NCBI GenBank assembly: GCA_007713595.1
Contig: VMRY01000028.1
Coordinates: forward strand, 1-57,950
Length of the DNA: 57,950 nucleotides
Direction: 5' to 3'
Source: Sedimenticola thiotaurini
Lineage (GTDB): Bacteria; Pseudomonadota; Gammaproteobacteria; Chromatiales; Chromatiaceae
Positions 36,601-43,325 of the stretch are shown one piece after another. The notes beneath the pieces were generated by a model, which saw nothing but the letters and a program-made list of their open reading frames with translations, was not told the DNA's origin and did no database searches. A program made the position numbers and the translations under genes. How positions within the stretch are numbered: the first letter of the stretch is position 1; each line of letters opens with the position of its first letter.

Positions 36601-37994
36601 ATATAACGAATGGCCAGTTGGCCGGCATCACTTTTTCCGAACTCCTTCTCCAATACACCCAGTATCTCTTCCGGCCCTTTCCCCGGTACCTGACTCATGG
36701 CAGAGAGGCCGCTGGCCAGATCATTCAGATCAAACTGAACCAGCTGTTTACGAAACAGCGCTTCCAACTCATCTGCCGATCCAGCTGCTTGGGCGAGCTT
36801 CACGCTATCCAGCTCTTTCACCAGACTATCCACATCAATAATCAACTGATTCTCGACCCACTGATGCATGGCGCGCTGCACACCATTTTCGACATCAAGT
36901 TCAGAGAGACCATTCAGTGCCAGAATGGTGGACGCCTGCGCCGGTTTCTCGGCGATATCCCGGGCTATCAACAGTGCCTTGTTTTCCGCATCACCGATAT
37001 GGATCAACAGCGCCGTGCTGTCCACATCCTCCCAGATACGTTTTACATATTTCGCGGTGCCTGAAAGGCCGGCCTCTTCTCCGTGTTTGAAAAACATTGC
37101 ATAGTCACTCGCCACCTTGGCGAACTTGGCCCGTCGACTGGTGGGCATCAGGGCGATCACCTGCTCCTGTAGCAGTTCTGAAACCGCTTCAGGACCGCCA
37201 GGCTTCAGCACCCAACTACCGGACTCGGCCACGATACGCCGCACTTTGTCTGGATCACCGAGGTAGTCAATATTAAAGAAGCGCTGACCGGCGGCACCGC
37301 GATACATATCCTTAGCCGATGCGGCTACCTGCGCCTCCAGGTTCTGCTGAAGACTCCGCTGAAGTGCCTGTTTGAACTGATCAATGGCGTTGGCATCACC
37401 TGACTTGAGTGCGCTTCTCGCCCGGGACACGGCGTCATTGAGATCCTTATAGGCGAAGTTAGGTAGATCAGATGTGACGATCTCCATGGCATCACTGGTC
37501 AGGCTGGAAGGAATCTTCAACTTCTTCTTTTTAGCTGCGGCCAGCAGTTGATCCCCTTCTGCCGCTGCCAGCATGGCCTTCGTCTTTTCACGAATAGCCT
37601 GATCCATTTTTGCACGCGCGTTCAGGGGGTTAGCACCGACATAGAGCACATCAATATCACGACCCGGTTTGCACGACCCGCTGGCCAGAAACACATCACT
37701 CGATTCGCCCAGGGCTTCTGCCGCCTGCTGGGCTGACTCACCCACCAGCCGGATACGCAGTTGTTGCACCTGATCCTGGACCTGTTGGGGTAACTCAGCC
37801 ATATGCTTTTCATACCAACCCAGATCACGGGTCAGTAGCAGCATTGCCCCTTCGGTCAGCGGTTGCTCAGGCTGCTTTTTTATCGAGGAAAGAATGAATT
37901 CGCCCAGGTCATCAGCTACAACTGGTACAGAACAAAAGAGCATCAATGACAGAATGAGTGCTTCTGTCAGACGAGACTTCAACCAATAAAACAT
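30693..37994 (-). CDS. Giant secreted protein (2433 residues) with PKD-like module and C-terminal tandem W/G/C-rich domains
   Basis: There is an N-terminal signal peptide (LTEALILSLMLFCSVPVVA). Most of residues 25-1480 is helical and charged, with possible coiled coils; a Gly/Ala-rich hydrophobic stretch lies near 690-770 (FVTIGVLGVVPGGQIPAVVA). A PKD-like beta-domain (near 1520-1600: GKPPYQYAWSGASGSG, WSVSVTVTDAEGNSG) and further Ig-like segments follow, then a Lys/Pro/Asp linker (near 1965-1995). The helical repeats after it (near 1995-2200) resemble TPR. Finally there are two ~95-residue copies (near 2218 and 2335) starting SGVWKTTEGVMTLTQ and SGVWKSTEGVITFTQ, with paired Cys. I do not recognise the complete protein; the role is unknown (surface or periplasmic scaffold?). 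Confidence 0.85.
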   Translation of the reverse strand: MFYWLKSRLTEALILSLMLFCSVPVVADDLGEFILSSIKKQPEQPLTEGAMLLLTRDLGWYEKHMAELPQQVQDQVQQLRIRLVGESAQQAAEALGESSDVFLASGSCKPGRDIDVLYVGANPLNARAKMDQAIREKTKAMLAAAEGDQLLAAAKKKKLKIPSSLTSDAMEIVTSDLPNFAYKDLNDAVSRARSALKSGDANAIDQFKQALQRSLQQNLEAQVAASAKDMYRGAAGQRFFNIDYLGDPDKVRRIVAESGSWVLKPGGPEAVSELLQEQVIALMPTSRRAKFAKVASDYAMFFKHGEEAGLSGTAKYVKRIWEDVDSTALLIHIGDAENKALLIARDIAEKPAQASTILALNGLSELDVENGVQRAMHQWVENQLIIDVDSLVKELDSVKLAQAAGSADELEALFRKQLVQFDLNDLASGLSAMSQVPGKGPEEILGVLEKEFGKSDAGQLAIRYIRQQLEIFADNSVDSVGMRLLRALISSGELSPVDYHELRARMLKGQELPADAAKKLQKARSEMLFLGSVNMLELDQKPGSIDQLIEDWKRSRGNALIRVADDDVRKTIKELSQLPTDELKKLGWLEAELKLPMETRLRIKLLLDQAADMAERLGRNLSRQALTLNQWQRQARKYIFDLTPAEFGETGDLGAMDVVFSVANGLYKTYSILNSSPPMKAADENLALANAWVTALPIVGDFADGILSGIEAGFTGNKSKALESGLFVTIGVLGVVPGGQIPAVVASLIAASAPIAGGVYDASQAQNLIQAWIESGNWEGGGDQPMVLVGLFDRTQGHHEITYEALLTTKGNVPYQSERADGLLSVPTLNGSIRDYAEKYVFPQYPKIKELRESLKLLFPTFNDKIWEDEFDAKLRIEREGGKAALFLFREYYQIRTQALNQALAQLKTWAEEERRVAHDYDGEIEKATQALIKLQEELNVHSLVPHARRSADAYTKIIKNTMEHETLPLSRYRIYKHYLQAYQQIAKLVRQIKARLAIIKDGYQPAQWFLTGYPEFDKPRITKLASMIDNGHRSVVEKVTALIKSFGFRSKGGYDPKNSCHQDAYNILARIRHKISFLENLEDYYKELASNESAWGDAYESARSRYLEVRDSFSDKLLSKPEVEAKRLADAVITFMAAMPYALAADERDLYKSTASSVGIRLQKAMSEFELAGYLTGTAGAALESCLLKSLKIDITLKPYTPKSGETTVATAKLKSATPPTEYAWRWKTIGPLQLDSRYGEKVSVVVDGAGELIVELLNSDNLAVAKVLAEGYVKIVPLSGDAEPEDDTKKKQDDEKKKPEKADDEKALDSTVDSAVQASEWKPLVDALEATRKDKDMRNNRTAEWDKRMQSIRSALDQLRNESKQWLLAWEPYIRELEKVDNKVYHDLRDAVEKQREAYFARCFNSGGESNPAVADECKKKAYAYEESCFPKSLRLAHSQEQKRIRTAKTELPQELHIMTSTGFPTSRSWFEKVDTLAEKHGLPFPYPQVIVPRIDYTSQCASADIEKEKKEPLEFLKVNLVGPDAVVPVGKPVTLSAGVTGGKPPYQYAWSGASGSGATATMTPSWAGDWSVSVTVTDAEGNSGEGVTTVRVAPNAIKLKGLKGKVFYGSSATLSAFDQGLQAPDVDPCASPESPFCVDTSVHATMAASSAEPKEKLADTYIPLPDEEEDDELPPTAGGYKIIWQSEPGLTFNPPDSFNGQTTVTYDRMGEVKVWCELLQEIEGSYQTVGECDQETIQVIPPAFTVTFDPQNGQAYVGQQVLATLHAKPSVPESLIDFRWFEPASSNRLEIGPNGNRISFTVKDTNPIKLKALARVPVYGDELGEIESSYTGVAYSVKAWVVQLPNQPMTWDPVKGGLKPIPRGSRAVFERITLKAELQGGTKPDVIRWQWKVNEGTSLSNPASQSPTVSRSEPGEINATVIASDKDGRKLGEADVSLTVIKLTPAPTGKEKGNDQSGNMPTDKPLPDKKPDAEKPADKPEDKRPEDQAKKQLDEAARQAASGNMPAAERAVREAEKFAPKLAAPVAKQIANKAKLNGWASTYERNFEKGIEDLEVSVRLNPADKEAQEKLAKAKRFAKAWPAVKAKAAEFDKLIAADKVWSAHKALLQMEKLHAEMPGQIVNPLSKRVSDEFNKALQGYNKFMEQVDKTNSWSFKKKDWQKMLENARQSQQRELSTSHAKEAKSRIAFAEKMLREEQQKQKESPPAELTSADRLAPMSGVWKTTEGVMTLTQRGDQVEGSYSSDGGKITGTYKAGVFDGYWSENRASVRCKTALNGRYYWGHLRMEIKAGKMQGIWSYCDAAPTDKSKPWSGSKDQELPVSEGGSPAPAGDISGVWKSTEGVITFTQTGDQVRGTYPVDGGTLVGTIQSGVLDGYWIENHSQRKCKTKKDGRDYWGRIHWTFSGDSFKGQWSYCDAAVNKSASWSGTRQ
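30720..31340 (-). repeat. Tandem C-terminal domain duplication in the giant protein
   Basis: The last 215 codons encode two homologous domains. Shared blocks are SGVWK[TS]TEGV, TQ[RT]GDQV.G[ST]Y, DGGK/TI.GT.., GV[FL]DGYW.EN, [RK]CKT, G[RD].YWG, and WSYCDAA. The Trp, Gly and two Cys positions are conserved between the copies. The pattern looks like a small antiparallel beta-barrel, lipocalin/avidin-like, as inferred from the alternation. Confidence 0.75.
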
Positions 37995-38217
37995 CCTGGG
38001 ACTCCCGGAAAGCGGTTACTACCAACGCATCTGAGCCGTCCTTGAGGAGCGGCTCCGGCGAGTGGTTCCTGGTCAGAATCACTCTTTATTTTCAATGCTA
38101 TTACTAAGGGAATATTATGGAGATGACAAGCATCAATCTACAGATATTCTTTTCAATTAGTTCGCTGGCATTGGTTTATGAACAAGTTGAGATATAGGGT
38201 GTAACAGAGCATTAACG

Positions 38218-38691
38218 ATGAGACAACATTTACCCAGAATACTCCTCACACTACTCGGACTGGTCTTGATGGCCTGGGGTATTGTGACACCGATGGTCGG
38301 TCTGTTTGGCGAGACAACTGATGCCCTGATAACTCACGTCCGCCGGCAAGGAGGGGAACGGAATGAGGTCATCCCTGATCGCTATACCCATGTCATCAGT
38401 TACCGGTTCACCCTTCCCGACAAGCAGACAGTTGAAGGATTCTCCTACGTGCTTGGTCCATCATTTTCCATAACGACACCCCATGCGCCGGGTCTGATCA
38501 AGGTGCGTTATCTGCCACTGATCCCGCAGATGAATACATTGGAATATCAGGCCTACCCCAACCTTGGGCACTTGATTGTTTTAGCGGTGGGATACCTGCT
38601 GGCGTTCGGTCTCTGGCGGGAGAAAAAAACAAAAAAGGCGCGGCGAAGAGTCGGTACTGGCAAAAAGACAAAAGGGAAAAACGAAGCCTGA
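38218..38691 (+). CDS. DUF3592-like membrane protein
   Basis: The 157-residue protein has a membrane segment at about 8-28 (LLTLLGLVLMAWGIVTP), an extracytoplasmic stretch with YTHVISYRFTLPDKQTVEGFSY and VRYLPLIPQMNTLE, a second membrane segment at about 120-137, and a strongly basic C-terminal tail. The order of YxFT-x-DG-type and VxYLPxxPxxN blocks matches DUF3592. The function is unknown. Its TGA abuts the opposing gene's stop codon; the two stops sit within the palindrome GCCTGATCAGGC (38686-38697). Confidence 0.75.
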   Translation: MRQHLPRILLTLLGLVLMAWGIVTPMVGLFGETTDALITHVRRQGGERNEVIPDRYTHVISYRFTLPDKQTVEGFSYVLGPSFSITTPHAPGLIKVRYLPLIPQMNTLEYQAYPNLGHLIVLAVGYLLAFGLWREKKTKKARRRVGTGKKTKGKNEA

Positions 38692-39009
38692 TCAGGCGTA
38701 TTCATCAACACCTAACAGCCGGCTCACCTGCTCACGCTCTTCCGCTTCATCGTGTATACGGTAAGCACGAATCGCCTGTCTGTTCCTGCTGCTGACACCA
38801 TCATCAGTGAGTGACTGCTGGAAGATCAAACTGGCGCGGGACTCCAGGCCACTGCGTATATCTCCAGTTGGGATGATGGCCTGGAGTGGGGGTGTTGGGG
38901 TGGGACGGCGGGAAAACGCATCACCCTGGCTCGCTGGCTGCACAGGCACCAGCGCCCGGGAGATGGACGGGTCATAAAAGGCACTGCTTAAGGCGTTAAT
39001 AGAACCCAT
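38692..39009 (-). CDS. Small hypothetical protein of the recR-hinT region
   Basis: The 105-residue product begins GSINALSSAFYDPSISRAL, has a Pro-rich middle (RRPTPTPPLQAI) and a charged helical end (AYRIHDEAEEREQVSRLLG). It has no signal peptide. I have seen similar short proteins in gammaproteobacteria but know no function. It follows hinT by 20 bp in the same orientation and probably ends the dnaX-ybaB-recR-hinT transcript. Confidence 0.6.
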   Translation of the reverse strand: MGSINALSSAFYDPSISRALVPVQPASQGDAFSRRPTPTPPLQAIIPTGDIRSGLESRASLIFQQSLTDDGVSSRNRQAIRAYRIHDEAEEREQVSRLLGVDEYA

Positions 39010-39029
39010 AAGGAGCAGGCTTCACCCAA

Positions 39030-39374
39030 TTAGCCTGGCGGCCAGAGCATCCTGCGTCCGCCCATCAGATGCATATGGATATGAAACACCACTTGCCCTC
39101 CCTCCCGGTTGGTATTGATCAGTGTGCGGTAACCCGATTCGGCAATACCTTCCTGGACGGCGATCTTGGCTGCTGCCAGGGAGAGTTTTCCAATCAATGC
39201 GGCATCATCGGATGCCAGATCATTCAGCGTACTGATGTGGCGTTTGGGAATGATCAGCACATGCACCGGCGCCTGGGGATTAATATCCCTGAAAGCGAGT
39301 ACATCATCATCCTGATAGACCACATCCGCAGGGATGTCACCGGCTATCATCTTGCAAAACAGACACTCATCCAT
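39030..39374 (-). CDS. hinT: HIT-family purine nucleoside phosphoramidase (HinT)
   Basis: From the ATG at 39374 the protein has 114 residues; a GTG three codons upstream is the alternative, but the AGGTGA ribosome site fits the ATG. The HIT catalytic triad is in HIHMHLMGG, near residue 100, and the zinc-like Cys motif CLFCKMIAGDIPA opens the protein, as in HinT/PKCI. Family members hydrolyse adenosine 5'-phosphoramidate and acyl- or aminoacyl-AMP. It follows recR by 39 bp, so it is probably in the same operon. Confidence 0.93.
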   Translation of the reverse strand: MDECLFCKMIAGDIPADVVYQDDDVLAFRDINPQAPVHVLIIPKRHISTLNDLASDDAALIGKLSLAAAKIAVQEGIAESGYRTLINTNREGGQVVFHIHMHLMGGRRMLWPPG

Positions 39375-39413
39375 TCCATTCACCTGACTTCATACTGAAT
39401 AATAAATAATAGC

Positions 39414-40010
39414 TCAAAATTCACGACGACCCGAGAAGGCATGTGACAGCGTACCCCCATCCACATACTCCAGTTCGCCACCCAGTGGAACTCCGTGGGC
39501 GATGCGGGTCACCTTGATACCTCTGGCTCGGGCCATTTCCCCAATATAGTGGGCCGTGGCCTCGCCCTCTACCGTTGGATTGGTAGCCAGAATAAGTTCG
39601 TTGATATTGCCTTCGCTGAGTCGTTGATCAAACAGATCCAGCCCGATCTCCTTTGGGCCGATGCCATCCAACGGAGAGAGGTGTCCACCCAATACAAAGT
39701 AGCGCCCCCGGTAGCCGGTTGCCTGTTCTATAGCCACCACCTCGGCAGGTGTCTCAACCACACAGAGCAGGCCATCTTCACGTTTCGGATTGGAGCAGTA
39801 GCTGCAGATAGTCGCCTCACTGAGGGTACGGCAGCGGCTGCAGTGGCCAATGCGCTCCATCGACTCATCCAACAAATGGGCCAGCATACGCCCCCCCTGA
39901 CGATCGCGCTCCAGCAGATGAAACGCCATACGTTGGGCGGATTTTGGCCCCACCCCAGGCAGGCAACGCAAGGCATCCATTAACTGTTCCAGCAAGGGAC
40001 GGTCAGACAT
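39414..40010 (-). CDS. recR: Recombination mediator RecR
   Basis: The open frame reaches 40112, but the family N-terminus is [32 protein letters not shown], so the ATG at 40010 is chosen (198 residues, the usual length). The helix-hairpin-helix is followed by a four-Cys zinc finger ([16 protein letters not shown]), a Toprim domain ([36 protein letters not shown]) and the C-terminal Walker-B-like end. RecR acts with RecFO to load RecA at single-strand gaps. It is separated from ybaB by 4 bp. Confidence 0.96.
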   Translation of the reverse strand: MSDRPLLEQLMDALRCLPGVGPKSAQRMAFHLLERDRQGGRMLAHLLDESMERIGHCSRCRTLSEATICSYCSNPKREDGLLCVVETPAEVVAIEQATGYRGRYFVLGGHLSPLDGIGPKEIGLDLFDQRLSEGNINELILATNPTVEGEATAHYIGEMARARGIKVTRIAHGVPLGGELEYVDGGTLSHAFSGRREF

Positions 40011-40014
40011 GGCG

Positions 40015-40338
40015 TTAAAATGGCAGCTTGAAACCGGGGGGCAGGCCCATGCCAGAGGTGACATTGGACATGCTGTTCTGGGTCTTCTCAGCCACTTTAT
40101 GTACCGCATCATTCATGGCAGCCGCCACCAGATCTTCCAGCATCTCTTTATCGTCGCCTACTAACGAATCATCTATCTGAACACGGCGTACTTCATGCTT
40201 GCCATTCAGTGTGACCTTGACCAGCCCGCCACCGGACTCACCGGTCACTTCCTCTTTCGCCAGTTGCTCCTGCGCTTTCTGAAGATCTTCCTGCATCTTC
40301 TGCGCCTGTTTCATGATGTTACCTAAACCGCCTTTCAT
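40015..40338 (-). CDS. ybaB: YbaB/EbfC family nucleoid-associated protein
   Basis: The 107-residue protein shows [25 protein letters not shown] at the start (long helix) and [24 protein letters not shown] in the middle, then [13 protein letters not shown], all family hallmarks. It binds DNA as a dimer. A GAGGAA site is 7 bases before the ATG. The invariant dnaX-ybaB-recR order supports the call. Confidence 0.95.
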   Translation of the reverse strand: MKGGLGNIMKQAQKMQEDLQKAQEQLAKEEVTGESGGGLVKVTLNGKHEVRRVQIDDSLVGDDKEMLEDLVAAAMNDAVHKVAEKTQNSMSNVTSGMGLPPGFKLPF

Positions 40339-40376
40339 TTCGGTATTCCTCGCACTTTAAAAGGTGTTGTTCTCAA

Positions 40377-42041
40377 TTAATCAATCGGTCGTACTGAGCC
40401 GGGTATAATGCTGGCACCCAATTGGGCCTCAAGGGCCAGGACCATCGGATCTTCCTGTACCGCCACTTCCGCTTCCTTTTGGCGGTCTGCAGTCGCCTGG
40501 GCCTGTAGTTTGGCCGGCGTGGCAATCTGCACACTCTCAGGCGCAATCTTCAGTTTTATCTCTCTGCCAATATAGGCTTCGAGTGCCTTGTGCAGACGCT
40601 GCTCGGTACTCTCAACCAGCATATGCTGGTGGGCCTGATCCAGTTTCAGACTCAGTGTCACACCGTCCCAGAAGTCATACACACAGTTATTCGCCAACTG
40701 CTTTGCAATACCGCCCAGTGATAACGCATCAACCACCTGATGCCAATGACGAAACTCTATTGGCACGCCCTGCTTAACAGGTGCATCGACTGGTCGCCTT
40801 ACTTCAGGCGCGGGCGGTGTAGGTGCAGCAGCTCGGGGGGGGACTGTTTCACTTACAACTGGCTTTGCTGCAGCGACAGTGGCCGATTCAGTGGGCTTTT
40901 TTTTTACTGGTGCCGGAGTCGTTACATTACCCTGAGTAGTCGTTGGCGTGCCTGCATGTTGTGGCCTGAATGCCAGCATGCGTAGCAACACCATCTCAAA
41001 TCCTGCACGCGGATCCGGAGCAAGCGAGAGATCCCGTTGCCCAATCAGGGCTATCTGATAAAACAGTTGCACATCTTCCGGTAGCAGCCTTTCTGCCAGA
41101 GCTACCACCTGTTCCTGATCCCCTGTGCTGTTATCCACGGCATCCGGCACTGCCTGTACCAATGCAATTCGGTGCAATAGCAGGAGCAGGTCCTGCAACA
41201 CCCCGGCAAAATCAGGTGCCATCTCGGCCAGATCTGCAGTCAGTGCAACGACCTTTTGTGCATCCATATCCGCCAGAGCATCGAGCAGTTCATGAACACG
41301 ATCATGGGCAATAGTACCGAGCATCGATTGCACGTCGGCCTCGATTACTTTGCCGCCGCCAAAGGCGATAGCCTGATCCATCAGGCTCAGGGCATCACGC
41401 ATACTGCCATCAGCCCCTTTTGCCAGCAGGGTCAGCGCCCGAACCTCATGCTGAATACCTTCCCGATTCAACAACTCCTGCAGGTAATCCTGGATCAGAT
41501 CCAGCGGTAACCGCTTCAGGTTAAACTGCAGGCAGCGTGACAGTACCGTGACCGGCACTTTCTGTGGATCGGTGGTGGCCAGCAGGAACTTCACATGGGG
41601 GGGAGGCTCTTCCAGCGTCTTCAGCAGCGCATTAAAGCTGCTGTCAGAGAACATATGGACCTCATCGATCAGATAGACCTTGTAGCGTCCCCGGACTGGT
41701 GCGTAGGGCACGTTATCCAGCAGTTCACGGGTCTGATCGACCTTGGTGCGCGAAGCCGCATCCACCTCAAGCAGATCGACAAAACGCCCCTCGTCTATCT
41801 CGCGACAGATGCTGCATTGACCACAGGGGGTTGAACCTACACCGTGCTCACAATTGAGGGATTTCGCAAAGATACGAGCCAGTGTGGTCTTGCCAACGCC
41901 TCGGGTCCCGGTAAAAAGATAGGCATGATGCAGCCTGTCATTATCCAGGGCATTGCTCAAGGCGCGCACCACGTGGGCCTGACCTACCAGTTCACTGAAT
42001 ATCCGCGGACGCCACTTCCGGGCTAAGACCTGATATGACAT
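40377..42041 (-). CDS. dnaX: DNA polymerase III subunit gamma/tau
   Basis: The 554-residue tau product begins with the clamp-loader AAA+ domain (about 1-230): GTRGVGKTTLARIFAKSLNC (Walker A), the zinc Cys cluster around GSTPCGQCSIC, LIDEVHMFSDSSFNALLKTLEEPP (Walker B) and LSRCLQF (sensor 1). Domain III follows (to about 365), then a Pro-rich linker and the C-terminal tau domain that binds DnaB and the polymerase. In the linker the codons for V-K-K-K-P contain nine As with an in-frame A-AAA-AAG heptamer (minus strand 40902-40896). A -1 shift there meets TGA after two codons, giving gamma of about 384 residues. An AAGGAA site precedes the ATG. Confidence 0.95.
   Translation of the reverse strand: MSYQVLARKWRPRIFSELVGQAHVVRALSNALDNDRLHHAYLFTGTRGVGKTTLARIFAKSLNCEHGVGSTPCGQCSICREIDEGRFVDLLEVDAASRTKVDQTRELLDNVPYAPVRGRYKVYLIDEVHMFSDSSFNALLKTLEEPPPHVKFLLATTDPQKVPVTVLSRCLQFNLKRLPLDLIQDYLQELLNREGIQHEVRALTLLAKGADGSMRDALSLMDQAIAFGGGKVIEADVQSMLGTIAHDRVHELLDALADMDAQKVVALTADLAEMAPDFAGVLQDLLLLLHRIALVQAVPDAVDNSTGDQEQVVALAERLLPEDVQLFYQIALIGQRDLSLAPDPRAGFEMVLLRMLAFRPQHAGTPTTTQGNVTTPAPVKKKPTESATVAAAKPVVSETVPPRAAAPTPPAPEVRRPVDAPVKQGVPIEFRHWHQVVDALSLGGIAKQLANNCVYDFWDGVTLSLKLDQAHQHMLVESTEQRLHKALEAYIGREIKLKIAPESVQIATPAKLQAQATADRQKEAEVAVQEDPMVLALEAQLGASIIPGSVRPID
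40888..40905 (-). promoter_or_regulatory. dnaX programmed frameshift / slippage site
   Basis: On the minus strand nine As (40905-40897) end in AAG, so the heptamer A-AAA-AAG is in the correct register (each hyphen a zero-frame codon boundary). The -1 frame continues GCC CAC TGA, and stops at 40890-40888. This is the E. coli dnaX arrangement, although the A tract is longer, as in Thermus, where RNA polymerase slippage is used instead. Confidence 0.8.
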
Positions 42042-42548
42042 GGATTCCTTAAGATCGCTGCTCGATTGAATTAATCTGAGCGGGAAGTGTACCTCAATGA
42101 CTGGGGGTATTCACACCCGGAAGCACATTTTGGCGACACGACAGATTGTCTTTCACATTAAGATACCTCATTGCCCTATCCAATCATGGGAGCACAGAAA
42201 CAAGAGGGGGTACTGAATGTTGATATACGGCACCTGTCGCGACTTTCATACCACCGAGCAACGAAATAAACCAGGGATCAGCGTCGCAACTGTCTGAGCG
42301 CCAGCGAGTTTTGCGACGCCCCGGGTTTATGAGTAGCGCAGGGCACCCGCAGGGTGGTATGACGGAGCCATGGTTTTGGTCACTTTTGCCGAAACAAAAG
42401 TGACACGCCGCAGGGGCGCGCGAGCCCCGGTTAAATTAATTGTCGCGTAGCAGCACTGATAACTAATTGAATATTAATGCTTCTGTGCGCTGCTTTCGGG
42501 CTGTGTTTCTTGGGCCATCAAGTAAGACTATACTGAGCCCTAAATGGA
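42042..42548. other. Intergenic region between dnaX and the 4.5S RNA gene, with structured repeat
   Basis: No coding frame is convincing in these 507 bp. The middle (42247-42428) is a composite of palindromes described separately. The remaining parts carry the dnaX upstream region; no clear promoter was identified. Confidence 0.5.
42247..42428. repeat. Composite palindromic intergenic repeat (REP-like)
   Basis: Three nested arms form a long cruciform or RNA stem: CATACCACC (42247-42255) with GGTGGTATG (42353-42361); ATAAACCAGGG (42266-42276) with CCCGGGTTTAT (42320-42330, one mismatch); GCGTCGCAA (42281-42289) with TTGCGACGC (42311-42319). It is followed by a perfect 10-bp hairpin (GTCACTTTTG 42379-42388, CAAAAGTGAC 42395-42404, loop CCGAAA) and a GGGGC/GCCCC hairpin (42413-42428). 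This looks like a dispersed gammaproteobacterial repeat; only one copy was seen in this window. Confidence 0.75.
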
Positions 42549-42660
42549 GGCGGCCCGCACCAGCCACACCCCGGCACACGAGTCCACTGCTGCGGCTGCT
42601 CCCTTCCAGGCCTGACCGGGTTAACAGTTTTTCGTTGCGAGGGGACCGATACGAGCCACC
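42549..42660 (-). ncRNA. ffs: 4.5S RNA of the signal recognition particle (small bacterial type)
   Basis: On the minus strand the sequence contains GGTCAGGCCTGGAAGGGAGC followed by AGCC, the conserved SRP helix-8 region with its GGAA tetraloop and symmetric/asymmetric internal loops. The 5' end GGTGGCTCG (42660-42652) pairs fully with CGGGCCGCC (42557-42549), closing the molecule at about 112 nt. The internal blocks align with E. coli ffs (CGCAACG, CTGTTAACCCGGTCAGG, GTGTGCCGGGGTGTGGCTGG). Placement upstream of dnaX, same orientation, is common in gammaproteobacteria. The 3' end may extend a few bases. Confidence 0.95.
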
Positions 42661-42705
42661 ATAACTGTTTGATCCGTCATCTTGTGGATGGCGAATCGAG
42701 GGTGG

Positions 42706-42734
42706 ATTATCCGGGTCTGCTGAACGAGGGTCAA
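42706..42734 (-). promoter_or_regulatory. Promoter of the 4.5S RNA gene
   Basis: On the minus strand TTGACC (42734-42729) and GATAAT (42711-42706) are spaced by exactly 17 bp, ahead of the RNA gene. The predicted start is about 40 nt before the mature 5' end, implying a processed leader. Confidence 0.75.
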
Positions 42735-42784
42735 CCTCGACTTGCTATTTCTTTTCTTAATGGAACACCAAAGCAGACAGTCGA

Positions 42785-43006
42785 ATGACAAATAAAGCAA
42801 TACAGCTTGAATCGCGTATCACCTGCCCGGCATGTGGCCACCAGAAAACCGAATTGATGCCCACCGACGCCTGTCAGTGGTATTACGAATGCGAGGGGTG
42901 TCATCAGCTGTTGCGGCCACTGCCAGGAGACTGCTGTGTCTTCTGCTCCTATGGGTCAGTCGCCTGTCCACCCATTCAAGAAGGGACCAGCTGCTGTAGC
43001 GGCTAG
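42785..43006 (+). CDS. Small Cys-rich zinc-ribbon protein (GDCCVFCSYG family)
   Basis: The 73-residue protein has ten cysteines. Its N-terminal CPACGHQKTE and CEGC form one probable zinc ribbon. The C-terminal GDCCVFCSYGSVACPPIQ is a motif I recognise from small proteobacterial proteins often found near mercury or other metal-handling genes; the function is not established. It is transcribed toward the aor cluster and its stop overlaps the AorE-like gene's stop by 4 bp. Confidence 0.8.
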   Translation: MTNKAIQLESRITCPACGHQKTELMPTDACQWYYECEGCHQLLRPLPGDCCVFCSYGSVACPPIQEGTSCCSG

Positions 43007-43302
43007 CCGCCGCCCCGTTGAAAATAGCGGTCAAAGCGCTGCATAAAATGCGAGCGCGCCGTCTCATCCAGGCCGTTAAACTGAAAGTCGACCGGGGTCA
43101 CTGGCAGGCTGAGAGACGCAATCCGCCGCTCACCTGTCTCTCCCAGCGCAATGACCACCGAGCCATTTGGGTGTTCAATGGTAAACTGACGCCCCTCTAC
43201 CTGATAGGTGAGAGGGGCAATCGCGGAAGGGAGCGAGCGGATAAAATCCTCCAGGGTCAGGCCCATATCCCGACTCAGCATCGGGGGTATCACACTGCCC
43301 AT
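43003..43302 (-). CDS. AorE-like hypothetical protein of the aldehyde oxidoreductase cluster
   Basis: The 99-residue protein begins with a short N-terminus and MGLTLEDFIRSLPSAI, then alternating strands (YQVEGRQFTIEHPNGSVVIAL, RRIASLSLPVTPVDFQF) and LDETARSHFMQRFDRYF. I know no domain for it. It is the last gene of the aor cluster, 23 bp after the MoaD-like gene, the place occupied by aorE in Aromatoleum-type clusters. A maturation role is thus inferred. The ATG at 43263 is an alternative start. Confidence 0.7.
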   Translation of the reverse strand: MGSVIPPMLSRDMGLTLEDFIRSLPSAIAPLTYQVEGRQFTIEHPNGSVVIALGETGERRIASLSLPVTPVDFQFNGLDETARSHFMQRFDRYFQRGGG

Positions 43303-43325
43303 GTTGTCAACTCGAGCACTTGATG

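Noticed and set aside
40011-40112. 34-codon upstream extension of recR
   Set aside because: It overlaps ybaB and is not part of RecR; the family starts at the 40010 ATG.
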